DNA of 64,000 nucleotides from Thalassobellus citreus (GCF_044385915.1 NZ_JBISCC010000122.1:186001-250000); one strand, 5' to 3'. Shown: positions 7,904 through 17,793, counted from the first letter of the stretch. Notes: generated by a model from the sequence alone, not told the origin. Numbers and translations are program-made.

Positions 7904-9655
7904 TTATATTTTCTTTTCCAGTACTAATATGCGTTCTATTGCTCCAGTAGAACTATAGTCTTTCAATTCTATTCTATCGCTAGTAATTTCTTTAATTTTC
8001 CATCTGTAGTTTAAATTATCAAACGGTGCATTATTTCCGAAAAACAACCCAAGGTGCAAACCTTCGTTTCTATATGCTAACCAAGAACCGTTGAAAATAC
8101 CATCATTAGGATCGGTAACTTTTACACGTCCCGTTTCCATAAAATTTAAAGTGTACATATAAAATTCTTCTGGTTTATTTTCTCCATCTACATGATAAGC
8201 AGCAACTTCCCACTCACCATTAATTAAAGTATTATCCACAACGGTTAAATTGTCATCGGCATCTGGACAATGTCTTTTTAAAACCATTTTGTTGTTAGCG
8301 TTTTCAAGCTTAATTAAACCTGACTCCAAGAAAGTAATTAACCATTCCAGTTTTAAATTTGGTCGTCCTTCTAAATCAACTTGTAAAATAAAACCAGCAT
8401 TTCTAACACCTATTTCATAAGTACCTGCTACCAATTCGCCATTAACTCTTAGTTTAACAACATTATTTTCTAAAAATTTAAGAGGTGTACCAATATATTC
8501 TTTTTCATTATTTGCTCCGTTTACATTTAAACGAGATACTCTCCAGAAACATTCTTGTAAATAATTTTCTATTCTTTCTTTAGTAATATCTACAACTACA
8601 TCGCAGTTTTTCTTTAAAATAATTCTGTTTCCACCGGCTTGATATAATTTAATTTTACCAGGTCCTAAATCGTAAACAAACCATTCTAAACTAAAATCTG
8701 CTAAATTATCGAACTCTAAGTTTATTAAAGCCCCATTAGGTGTTACACGAGTTGACCATGTTCCTGTTAACATATCGCCTCCTCTAGCACGCATTTTAAC
8801 AACATTATCTGCTTTAAAATTAATAGCGTATTCTTTATACTTTTCATTTAAATTATCTTCATTTCTTTCAAATTCGTGAACAACCCAAGGACAAGTCATT
8901 AATAAATTATCTAAACGTTCTTTATCAAAATCGTTATCATGATAATCGTTATCATCATCTTCATCACAAGCATTTTTTGCTTCTTTAATAGTTCTTTGCA
9001 ATTCTTCATTGTTAGTTACAACAATTTCAGATCCATCAGCTAAAACCATAGTTACAGGAAAGTTTATACTAGCTAAAAACTCTGAGTTTCTAACACGTTT
9101 TAAAAAACGGTGTAATGCTCTATCGTTTTCAATAGACTTAACATTTATAACTTGAAAATCGGTATCGTATACTGAAAACGCTATTGGATATTGAAAATCG
9201 ATACACTCGATATCATCATCTTCCTCGTTTTCACCAACACAATCTTGAACTAATTCTTGTAAGGCTTGACGGTTTTCTATCACAATTTCGTCAAAGTCTG
9301 ATGTAATAATAGTAATTGGAAACACAATATCTAAACTATCATCGTCATCATCAAACTCATCAAAAAGCGCTTTAATAACGTTATAATCTTCTTCAGAATC
9401 AATAATAATTTCAAGACCTCTTACAACAACAGTAACTGGCAGCTCTATAGATAAACAACTTGCTTTATCAATAATATTATCTTTAGATCCATCTAACTTA
9501 GCGGTAGAAGTCATTAATGTTGTAAGTTCTGAAGTTGCAGTAAGCGCTTCGGTCTCTGCTGGTAGTGTAATATCTGTTACTTCATCTTGACAAGAAGTAA
9601 ATATTAAAAGGGCAAAAAAAGGCAATAGTAATAATGTTCTTAATTTAGTTTTCAT
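7904..9655 (-). CDS. large multi-repeat surface lipoprotein, unknown function
   Basis: The protein has 583 residues from the ATG used here; an in-frame ATG 24 bases upstream is also possible. A lipoprotein signal peptide ends in the lipobox IFTSC. Four degenerate units follow (about 66-230), each with a [IF]xxPV/IT strand, a second strand ending in EIxI and an L-rich helix. Acidic linkers such as EFDDDDDSLD separate them. The second half holds three units of about 100 residues that open with W[EVR]V and contain LxFxxxxxVKxR and a lipocalin-like strand pattern. No named family is assigned. It diverges from an ECF sigma gene 114 bases away, so it may be a target or sensor of that system (inference). 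Confidence 0.75.
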   Translation of the reverse strand: MKTKLRTLLLLPFFALLIFTSCQDEVTDITLPAETEALTATSELTTLMTSTAKLDGSKDNIIDKASCLSIELPVTVVVRGLEIIIDSEEDYNVIKALFDEFDDDDDSLDIVFPITIITSDFDEIVIENRQALQELVQDCVGENEEDDDIECIDFQYPIAFSVYDTDFQVINVKSIENDRALHRFLKRVRNSEFLASINFPVTMVLADGSEIVVTNNEELQRTIKEAKNACDEDDDNDYHDNDFDKERLDNLLMTCPWVVHEFERNEDNLNEKYKEYAINFKADNVVKMRARGGDMLTGTWSTRVTPNGALINLEFDNLADFSLEWFVYDLGPGKIKLYQAGGNRIILKKNCDVVVDITKERIENYLQECFWRVSRLNVNGANNEKEYIGTPLKFLENNVVKLRVNGELVAGTYEIGVRNAGFILQVDLEGRPNLKLEWLITFLESGLIKLENANNKMVLKRHCPDADDNLTVVDNTLINGEWEVAAYHVDGENKPEEFYMYTLNFMETGRVKVTDPNDGIFNGSWLAYRNEGLHLGLFFGNNAPFDNLNYRWKIKEITSDRIELKDYSSTGAIERILVLEKKI

Positions 9656-9769
9656 AATATTTGAATTTGGGTTAAACATAGCTTTTTAAATATAAAACAG
9701 GATAACTTTAAAAATCCCTACCCTGTATCTCCTTTTTTTTTATTTTAGTGCAACCAACCATTAATAATA

Positions 9770-10285
9770 ATGACCAAACAACTACATGAAAATATTTGCG
9801 AGGAACGGGCATTTTCTTCTATTTTTAATAAACATTCTAAAGATTTACATAACTTTTTATACTATAAGTTTGGAGATTTATTAAACCCAAAGGATAAGGT
9901 ACAGGAAGCTTTTGTTAAGTTATGGCAAAACTGTGCTAAGATTTCTCCTGATAAAGCAAAGAGTTTTGTGTTTACTACCGCTAATAATTTAATGCTAAAT
10001 GAGGTTGCTCACCAAAAAGTAGTTTTAAAACACCAGCAAACAAAGCCTAAAATGTATACTAACGAGAATCCTGAGTTTTTAATGCAGGAAAGTGAGTATA
10101 ACGATAAACTACAAAAAGCTCTAAGTAATTTAACTGAAGCACAACGCGAAGCTTTTATGATGAATCGCGTTGAAGGAAAACGTTTTAAAGAAATTGCTGA
10201 GATATTAGATATTTCTACCAAAGCGGTTGAAAAACGTATTTATGGTGCTTTGACTAAATTACGGAAGGATATTAAGGAGTTGTAA
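9770..10285 (+). CDS. ECF-type RNA polymerase sigma factor
   Basis: A 171-residue sigma-70 family protein with regions 2 and 4 only. Region 2 is RAFSSIFNKHSKDLHNF through VQEAFVKLWQNC and SFVFTTANNLMLNE. Region 4 is LTEAQREAFMMNRVEG followed by the helix-turn-helix FKEIAEILDISTKAVEKRI. A FecR-type anti-sigma gene and an STN-TonB receptor follow, the standard cell-surface signalling order. It should direct transcription of genes induced when the receptor binds its ligand. The divergent lipoprotein gene is a candidate target. Confidence 0.93.
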   Translation: MTKQLHENICEERAFSSIFNKHSKDLHNFLYYKFGDLLNPKDKVQEAFVKLWQNCAKISPDKAKSFVFTTANNLMLNEVAHQKVVLKHQQTKPKMYTNENPEFLMQESEYNDKLQKALSNLTEAQREAFMMNRVEGKRFKEIAEILDISTKAVEKRIYGALTKLRKDIKEL

Positions 10286-10289
10286 AAAA

Positions 10290-10317
10290 GACTGAAGACT
10301 GAAGACTGAAGACTGAA
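10290..10317 (+). repeat. heptamer tandem repeat (GACTGAA)x4
   Basis: Four perfect head-to-tail copies of GACTGAA lie five bases after the sigma-factor stop codon, between the sigma and anti-sigma genes. They could alter spacing or mRNA structure if copy number varies by slippage (inference). Confidence 0.9.
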
Positions 10318-10393
10318 ATTTAAGTTTTTGAAAAAAAATTAATTAAAGGGTAGGAAAAAATAAAACACAACTGTTATATAATTGAATAAGCAA

Positions 10394-11293
10394 ATGATGA
10401 ACAGAGAAAAGCTCATATTGAAATGGTTAGATAACAATCTAAATGATCTAGAACTTGAAGCGTTTAAAAACCTTGAAGACTATGATGATTTAATAAAGTT
10501 AGACAACAGTTTACAGGCTTTTAAGGCAGATGATTACGACACATCTAAAGAACTAGAAACCGTATTATCTACCATTAAAAGTAAAAAGCAAGAATCAACA
10601 CATTGGTTTAAACCTTTTATGCGTGTTGCAGCTATACTTGCCATTTGCTTTAGCTTATACTACTACACAACAACTATAGATACTACCATAACAACTACGG
10701 TAGCTCAAAAAACAACTATTGAGTTACCAGACGCATCTAGTGTTTCCCTTAACGCTAAATCGTTATTAGTTTTTAATAAAAAAGATTGGAAAAACGAACG
10801 CGAAGTAGAACTTCAAGGTGAAGCTTTTTTTAAAATTGCCAAGGGCTCTTCTTTTAACGTTATTACAAAACTAGGTACTGTAACGGTTTATGGTACTCAA
10901 TTTAATGTAAAACAACGTGACAATTATTTTGAGGTTATTTGCTACGAAGGTTTAGTTGGAGTTACCCATAATTCTCATGAAACGAAATTAAAACCTGGAG
11001 ACAGTTTTTTAATTATAGATGGGAAAATTATTGCTAAAGAAAAAGAAAATCGCTCGACACCTTCGTGGTTAAATAACGAAAGCACTTTTAAAAGTTTGCC
11101 TTACAAGACAATTATTGCCGAATTTGAAAGACAATATGATGTAAATATTACTTTAATTAACATTGATTCTACTAAATTATTTACAGGTAGTTTTACCCAC
11201 AATAATTTAGAAGTTGCTTTGAAATCTATTTCCTTACCCTTACATTTAACATATAGTAAAACCAACAATACTATTATATTAAAAGGTGAATAA
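10394..11293 (+). CDS. FecR-family anti-sigma factor
   Basis: A 299-residue inner-membrane regulator. The N-terminal cytoplasmic part (about 1-70) should bind the ECF sigma factor. One membrane span lies near 75-92 (VAAILAICFSLYYY). The periplasmic FecR domain (about 100-205) includes TTIELPDASSVSLNA and ELQGEAFFKI. A C-terminal DUF4974 domain begins near LPYKTIIAEFERQYDVNI. An upstream in-frame TTG exists but adds only four residues. ATG codons at 10394 and 10397 are equally good. The last eight bases overlap the receptor gene, so translation is probably coupled. Confidence 0.92.
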   Translation: MMNREKLILKWLDNNLNDLELEAFKNLEDYDDLIKLDNSLQAFKADDYDTSKELETVLSTIKSKKQESTHWFKPFMRVAAILAICFSLYYYTTTIDTTITTTVAQKTTIELPDASSVSLNAKSLLVFNKKDWKNEREVELQGEAFFKIAKGSSFNVITKLGTVTVYGTQFNVKQRDNYFEVICYEGLVGVTHNSHETKLKPGDSFLIIDGKIIAKEKENRSTPSWLNNESTFKSLPYKTIIAEFERQYDVNITLINIDSTKLFTGSFTHNNLEVALKSISLPLHLTYSKTNNTIILKGE

Positions 11294-13640
11294 AAACAGA
11301 TGTTTTTCTATTTTTATATTATTGTTTTTTTTGAATATTGCTTATCTAAAAGCTCAAACCATTCAAGAAGAAAAGCAGCCTCTTATCTCCATTTTAAAAA
11401 CATTCGAAAAAACCTATAACATTCGTTTTTCTTATGTAGATGAAACTATTAAAGACAAAAAAGCAGCGCCTTTAAAAAACGATCTAACGCTACAAGAAGC
11501 TTTAGAGTTTTTAAAGCTAGATACCAATCTAGATTTTGAACTATTAAACAATAGGTTTGTGGTTATAAAAAAACCACGAAAAAGCAATCATCTTAACAGC
11601 ACACAACGATTAGAAGAAATTGTAGTAAATAATTATCTTACTACGGGTATCACAAAACTTAACGACGGATCAATTACTATAAAACCTGAAACGTTTGGTA
11701 TTCTTCCTGGATTAATAGAACCCGATGTTTTACAAACTATTCAAGCGCTTCCTGGTGTTTTAAGTGCCGATGAAACTGTATCGAACATTAACATTCGTGG
11801 TGGGACACACGATCAAAATCTATTATTATTAGATGGTATTAAAATGTATCAATCTGGGCATTTTTTCGGACTTATTTCTGCCTTCAATCCTTATACAACT
11901 AAACATGTTAATGTATACAAAAACGGATCGCGTGCTAAATACGGTGATGGTATTTCTAGCATCATAGATATGCAACTATCAGATAAGATTGATAACGAAT
12001 TTAAAGCAGGCTTAGGCTTTAATTTAATAAATGCCGATGGGTATGCTAAAATTCCGTTATCTAAAAAAACCGAATTACAATTATCAACACGTCGTTCTAT
12101 AACCGATTTAATAAATACCTCAACCTTCGAGCAATATTCAAAGCGTATTTTTCAAGATTCCGATTTTAACACGGCTAAAAATGATGACAATTTTATTTCA
12201 CAAAACGAATCGTTTTTCTTTTACGATGTTACTACTAAATTTCTATATGATATTACTAAAAAAGATAAAATAAGACTTCACTTTTTAAATATCTATAACG
12301 ATTTAAAATATGATGAACAATCTACTATTAACGACAGAGACGAAGCTTTAAACAGTAAATTATCACAGCGTAATACAGCTATCGGGGTTACTTACACAAG
12401 AGATTGGAGCAAAACACTATCTACAACCTCACAAATTTATGTATCTAATTATGATTTAGATGCCACCAATTTTGATGTTATAAATAACCAACGCCTTATT
12501 CAAGAAAACGAAGTGTATGATGGCTCTGCTAAAATGGATATTAATTTTACCCCAAATGACCAATTTAAAATTAATGGAGGTTATCAGTTTAGTGAAGTTG
12601 GTATCAGTAATTTAGAAGATGTTAGCAACCCCAATTTTAGAAGCTATATAAAAGAAGTTATAAGAAGCCACGCTATTTATGCCGAAACTAACTTACTATC
12701 GAATAATGCACAAACTAAATTAGTTTTAGGTGGACGCATAAACTATTTTGAAAAACTAGATATGGTTATAGTAGAACCTAGGTTAAGTTTTAGTCAACGG
12801 TTTTTAAATTATTTTAGATTTGAGGCTTTAGGCGAATTTAAAAGTCAGACAACTACACAAATTATAGATTTACAAAACGATTTTTTAGGTATAGAAAACA
12901 GACGATGGATTTTAGCAAACAACAACAAAGAGGTTGAAGTCAACAATAATAAAACCACATATCCTGTACCCGTTTTAAAAAGCAAACAAGCTTCTGCAGG
13001 TATACACTACAACAAAAACAAACTACTAATAAGTGCCGAAGGTTATATTAAAAAAGTAAATGGTATTACTGCAAGAAGTCAAGGGTTTCAAAACCAATAT
13101 CAATTTGTAAACAGCATTGGAAATTATAACATTAAAGGTATTGATGTTTTATTAAACAAACAGTTTAATGATATCGTTAGCACTTGGGTATCTTATTCGT
13201 ACAGTAGTAACAATTATACGTTTAACAATTTAAATGAAGGCCAACCATTCCCTAACAATGCCGATATAAAACACGCTATTACTTTTGCTGGTACTTACAC
13301 GTATAAAGATATAAAAGTAGCTTTAGGATTAAATTGGCATTCTGGAAAACCTACAACATTACCAGACCTTAACACTCCTGTGGAGGATGGAAAAATAATC
13401 TACCAAAGTCCAAATAACTCTAATTTAAACGATTATTTAAGAACAGACTGTTCTGCAACTTATGAGTTTTTCATTTCTGATACGGCACGCGCTACAATTG
13501 GCGCATCTGTTTGGAATATTTTAAACAAAAAAAATATCATAAACACGTATTACACATTAGATGATGAAAACACCATTAATAATATTGAAAAACAATCACT
13601 TGGAATCACTCCAAACGTAAGTTTTAGAGTACTATTTTAG
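11286..13640 (+). CDS. TonB-dependent receptor with N-terminal STN signalling domain
   Basis: The 784-residue product has a signal peptide (about 1-23, cleaved after KAQ). A secretin/TonB short N-terminal (STN) domain covers about 25-95, including RFSYVDETIKDKK and LTLQEALEFLK. A plug follows (about 130-240, IQALPGVLSADETVSNINIRG), then a beta-barrel ending in an aromatic residue (RVLF). STN domains contact FecR-type regulators, which matches the gene order. The start is GTG, inside the end of fecR, because no downstream ATG would keep the signal peptide. Ligand unknown; nothing nearby specifies iron, vitamin or glycan. Confidence 0.92.
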   Translation: MNKNRCFSIFILLFFLNIAYLKAQTIQEEKQPLISILKTFEKTYNIRFSYVDETIKDKKAAPLKNDLTLQEALEFLKLDTNLDFELLNNRFVVIKKPRKSNHLNSTQRLEEIVVNNYLTTGITKLNDGSITIKPETFGILPGLIEPDVLQTIQALPGVLSADETVSNINIRGGTHDQNLLLLDGIKMYQSGHFFGLISAFNPYTTKHVNVYKNGSRAKYGDGISSIIDMQLSDKIDNEFKAGLGFNLINADGYAKIPLSKKTELQLSTRRSITDLINTSTFEQYSKRIFQDSDFNTAKNDDNFISQNESFFFYDVTTKFLYDITKKDKIRLHFLNIYNDLKYDEQSTINDRDEALNSKLSQRNTAIGVTYTRDWSKTLSTTSQIYVSNYDLDATNFDVINNQRLIQENEVYDGSAKMDINFTPNDQFKINGGYQFSEVGISNLEDVSNPNFRSYIKEVIRSHAIYAETNLLSNNAQTKLVLGGRINYFEKLDMVIVEPRLSFSQRFLNYFRFEALGEFKSQTTTQIIDLQNDFLGIENRRWILANNNKEVEVNNNKTTYPVPVLKSKQASAGIHYNKNKLLISAEGYIKKVNGITARSQGFQNQYQFVNSIGNYNIKGIDVLLNKQFNDIVSTWVSYSYSSNNYTFNNLNEGQPFPNNADIKHAITFAGTYTYKDIKVALGLNWHSGKPTTLPDLNTPVEDGKIIYQSPNNSNLNDYLRTDCSATYEFFISDTARATIGASVWNILNKKNIINTYYTLDDENTINNIEKQSLGITPNVSFRVLF

Positions 13641-13746
13641 ACGAAATACCATTTAAAAGCGACAAACACCTTCTTTTTAACGAAAAAAAAAGGGTTTTAA
13701 GAACTTCACTTCATTTTTTATCTATTTTACTCAAAAAAAAGAATGC

Positions 13747-15387
13747 ATGGCATCACTCAATCCTCTTGGTTCAAATTTAGATTTACGAAAGGCAAAACAC
13801 TTATTAAGACGTGCTACTTTTAATTTCACAAAAGAGCAATTAGATACTTTTACAGGTATGTCTGCTACTGCTGCTGTTAATAGTTTAACAACAGCTTCAG
13901 CCAATACTTTAGCAGAGCCATTCGATCCTTTACCAACAGATTCTCCTGATGGATTTTGGACTTCATCTCCCGAACTCCCAAATTCATTTAACGGACAAGG
14001 TAGAAAACGAGCGCAGATTACTGCTTGGTGGTGGTATAATGCTATGCAACAAAGCTCCTTGAAACACAAACTTTCTTTCTTTTTACATACAAGTTTCACA
14101 GTAGGAAAAGACTCGGGAGTTGGTGCTTCAACCTATTTTTTCGATCATCTAAATTTATTAGATTTTTATGCTTTAGGAAATCTTAAAACCTTAGCCAAAA
14201 AGATCACTCTAGATAACGGTATGCTTGATTATTTGGATAATACACAAAACAACAAAAATAATCCAAACGAAAATTATGCTCGTGAATATTTAGAACTTTT
14301 CACCGTACTTAAAGGCGAACAAATAGGCGAAGGGAATTATACTAATTATACAGAAATAGATATACAGCAGGCTGCAAAAATATTTTCTGGATTCAAAAAA
14401 CGTGCAGACAGAAGCGATATTGACGCTGATACAAATATACCAATGGGGTATATTAATATTAATCAGCATGACACTAACGATAAAACATTTAGTAGCGCTT
14501 TTAACAATCAAATAATTACTGGAAAAAGTAGTGAATCTGAAATATTTGACGAATTAGATGATTTTGTTGAAATGGTTTTTTCACAACCAGAAACAGCAAA
14601 AGCTTATTGCAGAAAACTTTATCGTTATTTTGTAAAAAGTGAATGGAATGATGACGTTGAAACAGATATTATTACACCACTTGCACAAATACTTATTGAT
14701 AACGACTATGAAATATTACCAGTAGTTACAACACTACTTAGCAGTGAGCATTTCTATGATGCTGATGATAGTGATCCTACCGATAATATTATAGGAAGTA
14801 TTATAAAAAGTCCTTTACAATTACTTTCAGAAATCTGCTCGATGTTTGAATTAGAGTATCCAGACCCAAGTACTGAGGCTTTAAATTATTACAATAATTT
14901 CTTTGTTAGATTTATTCACAACCATTATTTTCAAGCAGCTGGTATGGAATTTTACAACCCAGATTCAGTGGCGGGTTATCCAGCATATTATCAACAACCT
15001 AATTTTGATAGATACTGGTTTTCTTCAAACACACTCATAGGAAGGTATAAACTTATTGAAAGCTTAATCGAAGGCAAAAACACCATTGGTTCTGGTATAA
15101 TATATGCAAAACTAGATACTGTCAAATTTGTAAAAAATAAAATTGTAAATGCAGCAGACCCCAATTTAATTATTTCTGAAATAACCGATTTATTGTACCC
15201 AGAATCTATTGACTCAGATAGAATAAATTATTTTAAATCTTTTTTAATTGATGAAGGTTTTCCTGATTATTATTGGACAGGTGTATGGAATCAATATCTA
15301 AACGATAATGATGACACTACTATAAGAACTCGTTTAAATGCTTTAGTTATTGCTATGATTAATGCTGCAGAATTTCAATTAATGTAA
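13747..15387 (+). CDS. DUF1800 family protein
   Basis: A 546-residue DUF1800 protein. It shows the family opening KAKHLLRRATFNFTKEQLD, the WWWYNAM segment, NENYAREYLELFT, and the C-terminal YYQQPNFDRYWFSS region. No signal peptide is visible from this ATG, and no in-frame upstream codon offers one. The family is of unknown function and is almost always coupled to DUF1501; here the partner starts three bases after the stop. It follows the TonB receptor by 106 bases and could share its transcript. Confidence 0.92.
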   Translation: MASLNPLGSNLDLRKAKHLLRRATFNFTKEQLDTFTGMSATAAVNSLTTASANTLAEPFDPLPTDSPDGFWTSSPELPNSFNGQGRKRAQITAWWWYNAMQQSSLKHKLSFFLHTSFTVGKDSGVGASTYFFDHLNLLDFYALGNLKTLAKKITLDNGMLDYLDNTQNNKNNPNENYAREYLELFTVLKGEQIGEGNYTNYTEIDIQQAAKIFSGFKKRADRSDIDADTNIPMGYININQHDTNDKTFSSAFNNQIITGKSSESEIFDELDDFVEMVFSQPETAKAYCRKLYRYFVKSEWNDDVETDIITPLAQILIDNDYEILPVVTTLLSSEHFYDADDSDPTDNIIGSIIKSPLQLLSEICSMFELEYPDPSTEALNYYNNFFVRFIHNHYFQAAGMEFYNPDSVAGYPAYYQQPNFDRYWFSSNTLIGRYKLIESLIEGKNTIGSGIIYAKLDTVKFVKNKIVNAADPNLIISEITDLLYPESIDSDRINYFKSFLIDEGFPDYYWTGVWNQYLNDNDDTTIRTRLNALVIAMINAAEFQLM

Positions 15388-15390
15388 ACC

Positions 15391-17022
15391 ATGAATAGAA
15401 GAAATTTTATAAAACTTTCGGCATCAGCTTCGGTAATTGGCTTAACGCCTTTTCAACTGCAAGCAGCATTAAAATCTTTTATGCCCTATATGGAGTGTCC
15501 AGATATTTCAAATAGAAAACTGGTTCTTATAAATCTGGCTGGTGGAAATGACGGATTAAATACTATTGTTCCGCTAGACCAATATGATATTTACAGCAAT
15601 TTAAGGCCCACAATAAAAGTTCCTATTTCAGGAGCAAATAAGTATATTAAATTAGATAGTACTTTACCAGACAATCAACAAATAGGTTTAAATCCTGCAC
15701 TTACAGGGTTTAAAACTTTATACGATAAAAGTTGGTTAAGAATTATGCAATCTGTAGGATACCCATCTCAAAACAAAAGTCATTTTAAATCAACAGATTT
15801 ATATTTAACAGGAAATGATGGAAACAGTCTTTTAAATGGTGAAGACACTGGTTGGATGGGACGTTTTATGGAATTATTTTATTCAGATTTAATTATAGAA
15901 TCTTATCCGCTTGCTGTAGAAATTGGATCTAACAAAACATCGTTAGGCTTTCATGCCGAAGAAGCTCACGGATTATCATTAAACATTAGCGGTCAAGATC
16001 CTGCTGGTTTTTATTCTGTTTTAAACGGATTAGGAGGTGTACCGCCATTAAACATTCCAAATTCCGATTATGGCAAAGAATTAGAGTTTATTACAAACAC
16101 CGATTCGTTATCAAATACGTATGCCGAATCTATTTCAAAAGCTTTTAATACAGGCAAGAACGATGTTAGTTATCCTGATTCCGATCTTTCTAATCAATTA
16201 AAAACGGTAGCGCGATTAATAAGTGGCGATTTAGGCTCTAAAGTATATATGGTGCGCATTTCTGGATTTGACACACATAATGCACAGGTTCAAGGTTCTG
16301 GCGAAGTTATAGGAAAGCATCACGAATTACTAACTGATCTTTCTGAAAGTATGGAAGCATTTATGAATGATTTAGATAGTCAAAATCTCGCAGATGATGT
16401 TGTTGGACTTACCTTTTCTGAATTTGGTAGAAAAGCAAGTGAAAATGGTAATCTGGGTACAGATCATGGAGAAATAGCACCTATGTTTGTTTTTGGAAAA
16501 CCTGTTGCGGGAGGTGTTTCGGGTACAAACCCAGATTTAAACGAAGCTACAGACTCTAATAATTACCAAATACAAACGGCACAATACGATTACAGACAAA
16601 CATTTGCAACCTTACTTCAAAATTTTCTTGGTGCCGATAATACTACTATTGATGCTACATTTTTTAATCACACTCTAAATGATAGTTTCAATAATTTAAA
16701 AATAGAAGACCTTTTAAAAGGAGCATTTGATATATCTAAAGGTTGTGTAGCAGATATAAATGACCCTTCAAAAGAAAATAGAAATTGGTTAATTTACCCA
16801 AATCCGTTTAGAGATACTGTTAACTTATCGAGTATCGATACTACTGAAACTGTTTCTTTTAGAATATATAATGCTACAGGTATACTATTAATAGAAAAAA
16901 TAAGCGATGTAATTAATGGTAAAGCTAGTATTAACCTATCTAAATACAGTAGTGGTGTTTACTTTTTTCAAATTCTCTTAAAAAATAATAAAACTGAAAT
17001 TCATAAAGTTATTAAAATATAG
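15391..17022 (+). CDS. DUF1501 family protein with Tat-like signal and T9SS sorting domain
   Basis: A 543-residue protein. The N-terminus MNRRNFIKLSASASV has a twin-arginine-type motif, suggesting Tat export. The DUF1501 core (about 40-440) includes LVLINLAGGNDGLNTI, SGFDTHNAQ, LTFSEFGRKASENG and GTDHGEIAPMFVFG, resembling the alkaline-phosphatase/sulfatase superfamily fold. The last ~80 residues (NWLIYPNPF through SSGVYFFQI) are a type IX secretion type A sorting domain. The product is thus expected on the cell surface or outside. Enzymatic activity of the family is not established. Confidence 0.93.
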   Translation: MNRRNFIKLSASASVIGLTPFQLQAALKSFMPYMECPDISNRKLVLINLAGGNDGLNTIVPLDQYDIYSNLRPTIKVPISGANKYIKLDSTLPDNQQIGLNPALTGFKTLYDKSWLRIMQSVGYPSQNKSHFKSTDLYLTGNDGNSLLNGEDTGWMGRFMELFYSDLIIESYPLAVEIGSNKTSLGFHAEEAHGLSLNISGQDPAGFYSVLNGLGGVPPLNIPNSDYGKELEFITNTDSLSNTYAESISKAFNTGKNDVSYPDSDLSNQLKTVARLISGDLGSKVYMVRISGFDTHNAQVQGSGEVIGKHHELLTDLSESMEAFMNDLDSQNLADDVVGLTFSEFGRKASENGNLGTDHGEIAPMFVFGKPVAGGVSGTNPDLNEATDSNNYQIQTAQYDYRQTFATLLQNFLGADNTTIDATFFNHTLNDSFNNLKIEDLLKGAFDISKGCVADINDPSKENRNWLIYPNPFRDTVNLSSIDTTETVSFRIYNATGILLIEKISDVINGKASINLSKYSSGVYFFQILLKNNKTEIHKVIKI

Positions 17023-17025
17023 TTT

Positions 17026-17793
17026 ATGAAAACCCTAAAATATTTTTTCACATTACTCTCTTTAGCAATTTTATCGTTTTCATGTAATTATGATTTAGAC
17101 GATATAACTGAAGGTCCTGCTTTAACTGAAGACCCCGTAATTAATGAAACAGACTCTATTAAAATTTGGATACTAACTCATAAAAGATATGAAAGCCCTG
17201 GCATATATCTTTATAATGAAACAAGCTCTACAATTGAATTAAAACTTGAATTACCTAAAAATTTAAAATCACCTCATGCACTAGCATTTGATGGAGAATC
17301 TTTATGGGTTGGCGGAGAGGTAGAAAATGAATCTATCTATCAGCTTAATCCTGAAACAGGAGCTATTATATCTGAAATTAAAAACATTAGTACAGAAGGA
17401 ATAGCTGTTAAAGATGATTACTTGTATTATTCAGGTTTAAGCTCCATTAACAAAATTGAAAAGAACGGAACACTTGTTGAAGAAATCTCTACAAAAAATT
17501 CTTCTTATAAAATACCCGATATAACTATTGATGGAAATGATTTATATTACTTACGCTATTCAGAAAAAGAACCTGTTGTAAAATTAAATTTATCTAATAA
17601 AAAAGAAAATAGAATTACACTTGCAGAAAGTACAGGTACTTATTGCTTAACTGTTTTTAATAATGAAATAGTTACTATTATGCCATTCAATGAAATTAGC
17701 CGTTTTAATCTACAAACGGGGCAACTTATTTCAACCAACACAACAGAACTAAAAGGTTGGATAACAGCAATAGCTCCGTATTATGAAAAGTAA
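17026..17793 (+). CDS. putative lipoprotein, beta-propeller-like
   Basis: A 255-residue protein with a lipoprotein signal peptide (lipobox LSFSC, Cys near 20). It carries repeated short units such as HALAFDGESLWVGG, GIAVKDDYLYYSG and DITIDGNDLYYLR that suggest a six-bladed or partial beta-propeller. It starts three bases after the DUF1501 gene, so it is almost certainly in the same operon and may be a surface accessory of that pair. No family name is assigned. Confidence 0.75.
   Translation: MKTLKYFFTLLSLAILSFSCNYDLDDITEGPALTEDPVINETDSIKIWILTHKRYESPGIYLYNETSSTIELKLELPKNLKSPHALAFDGESLWVGGEVENESIYQLNPETGAIISEIKNISTEGIAVKDDYLYYSGLSSINKIEKNGTLVEEISTKNSSYKIPDITIDGNDLYYLRYSEKEPVVKLNLSNKKENRITLAESTGTYCLTVFNNEIVTIMPFNEISRFNLQTGQLISTNTTELKGWITAIAPYYEK

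Noticed and set aside
10290..10317. Heptamer repeats as a small CRISPR array
   Set aside because: The units are seven bases with no spacers and no cas genes anywhere in the window.
13731..14099. Minus-strand 122-codon frame overlapping the DUF1800 gene
   Set aside because: It lies entirely opposite a conserved coding region, has no recognisable product and is a chance antisense frame.
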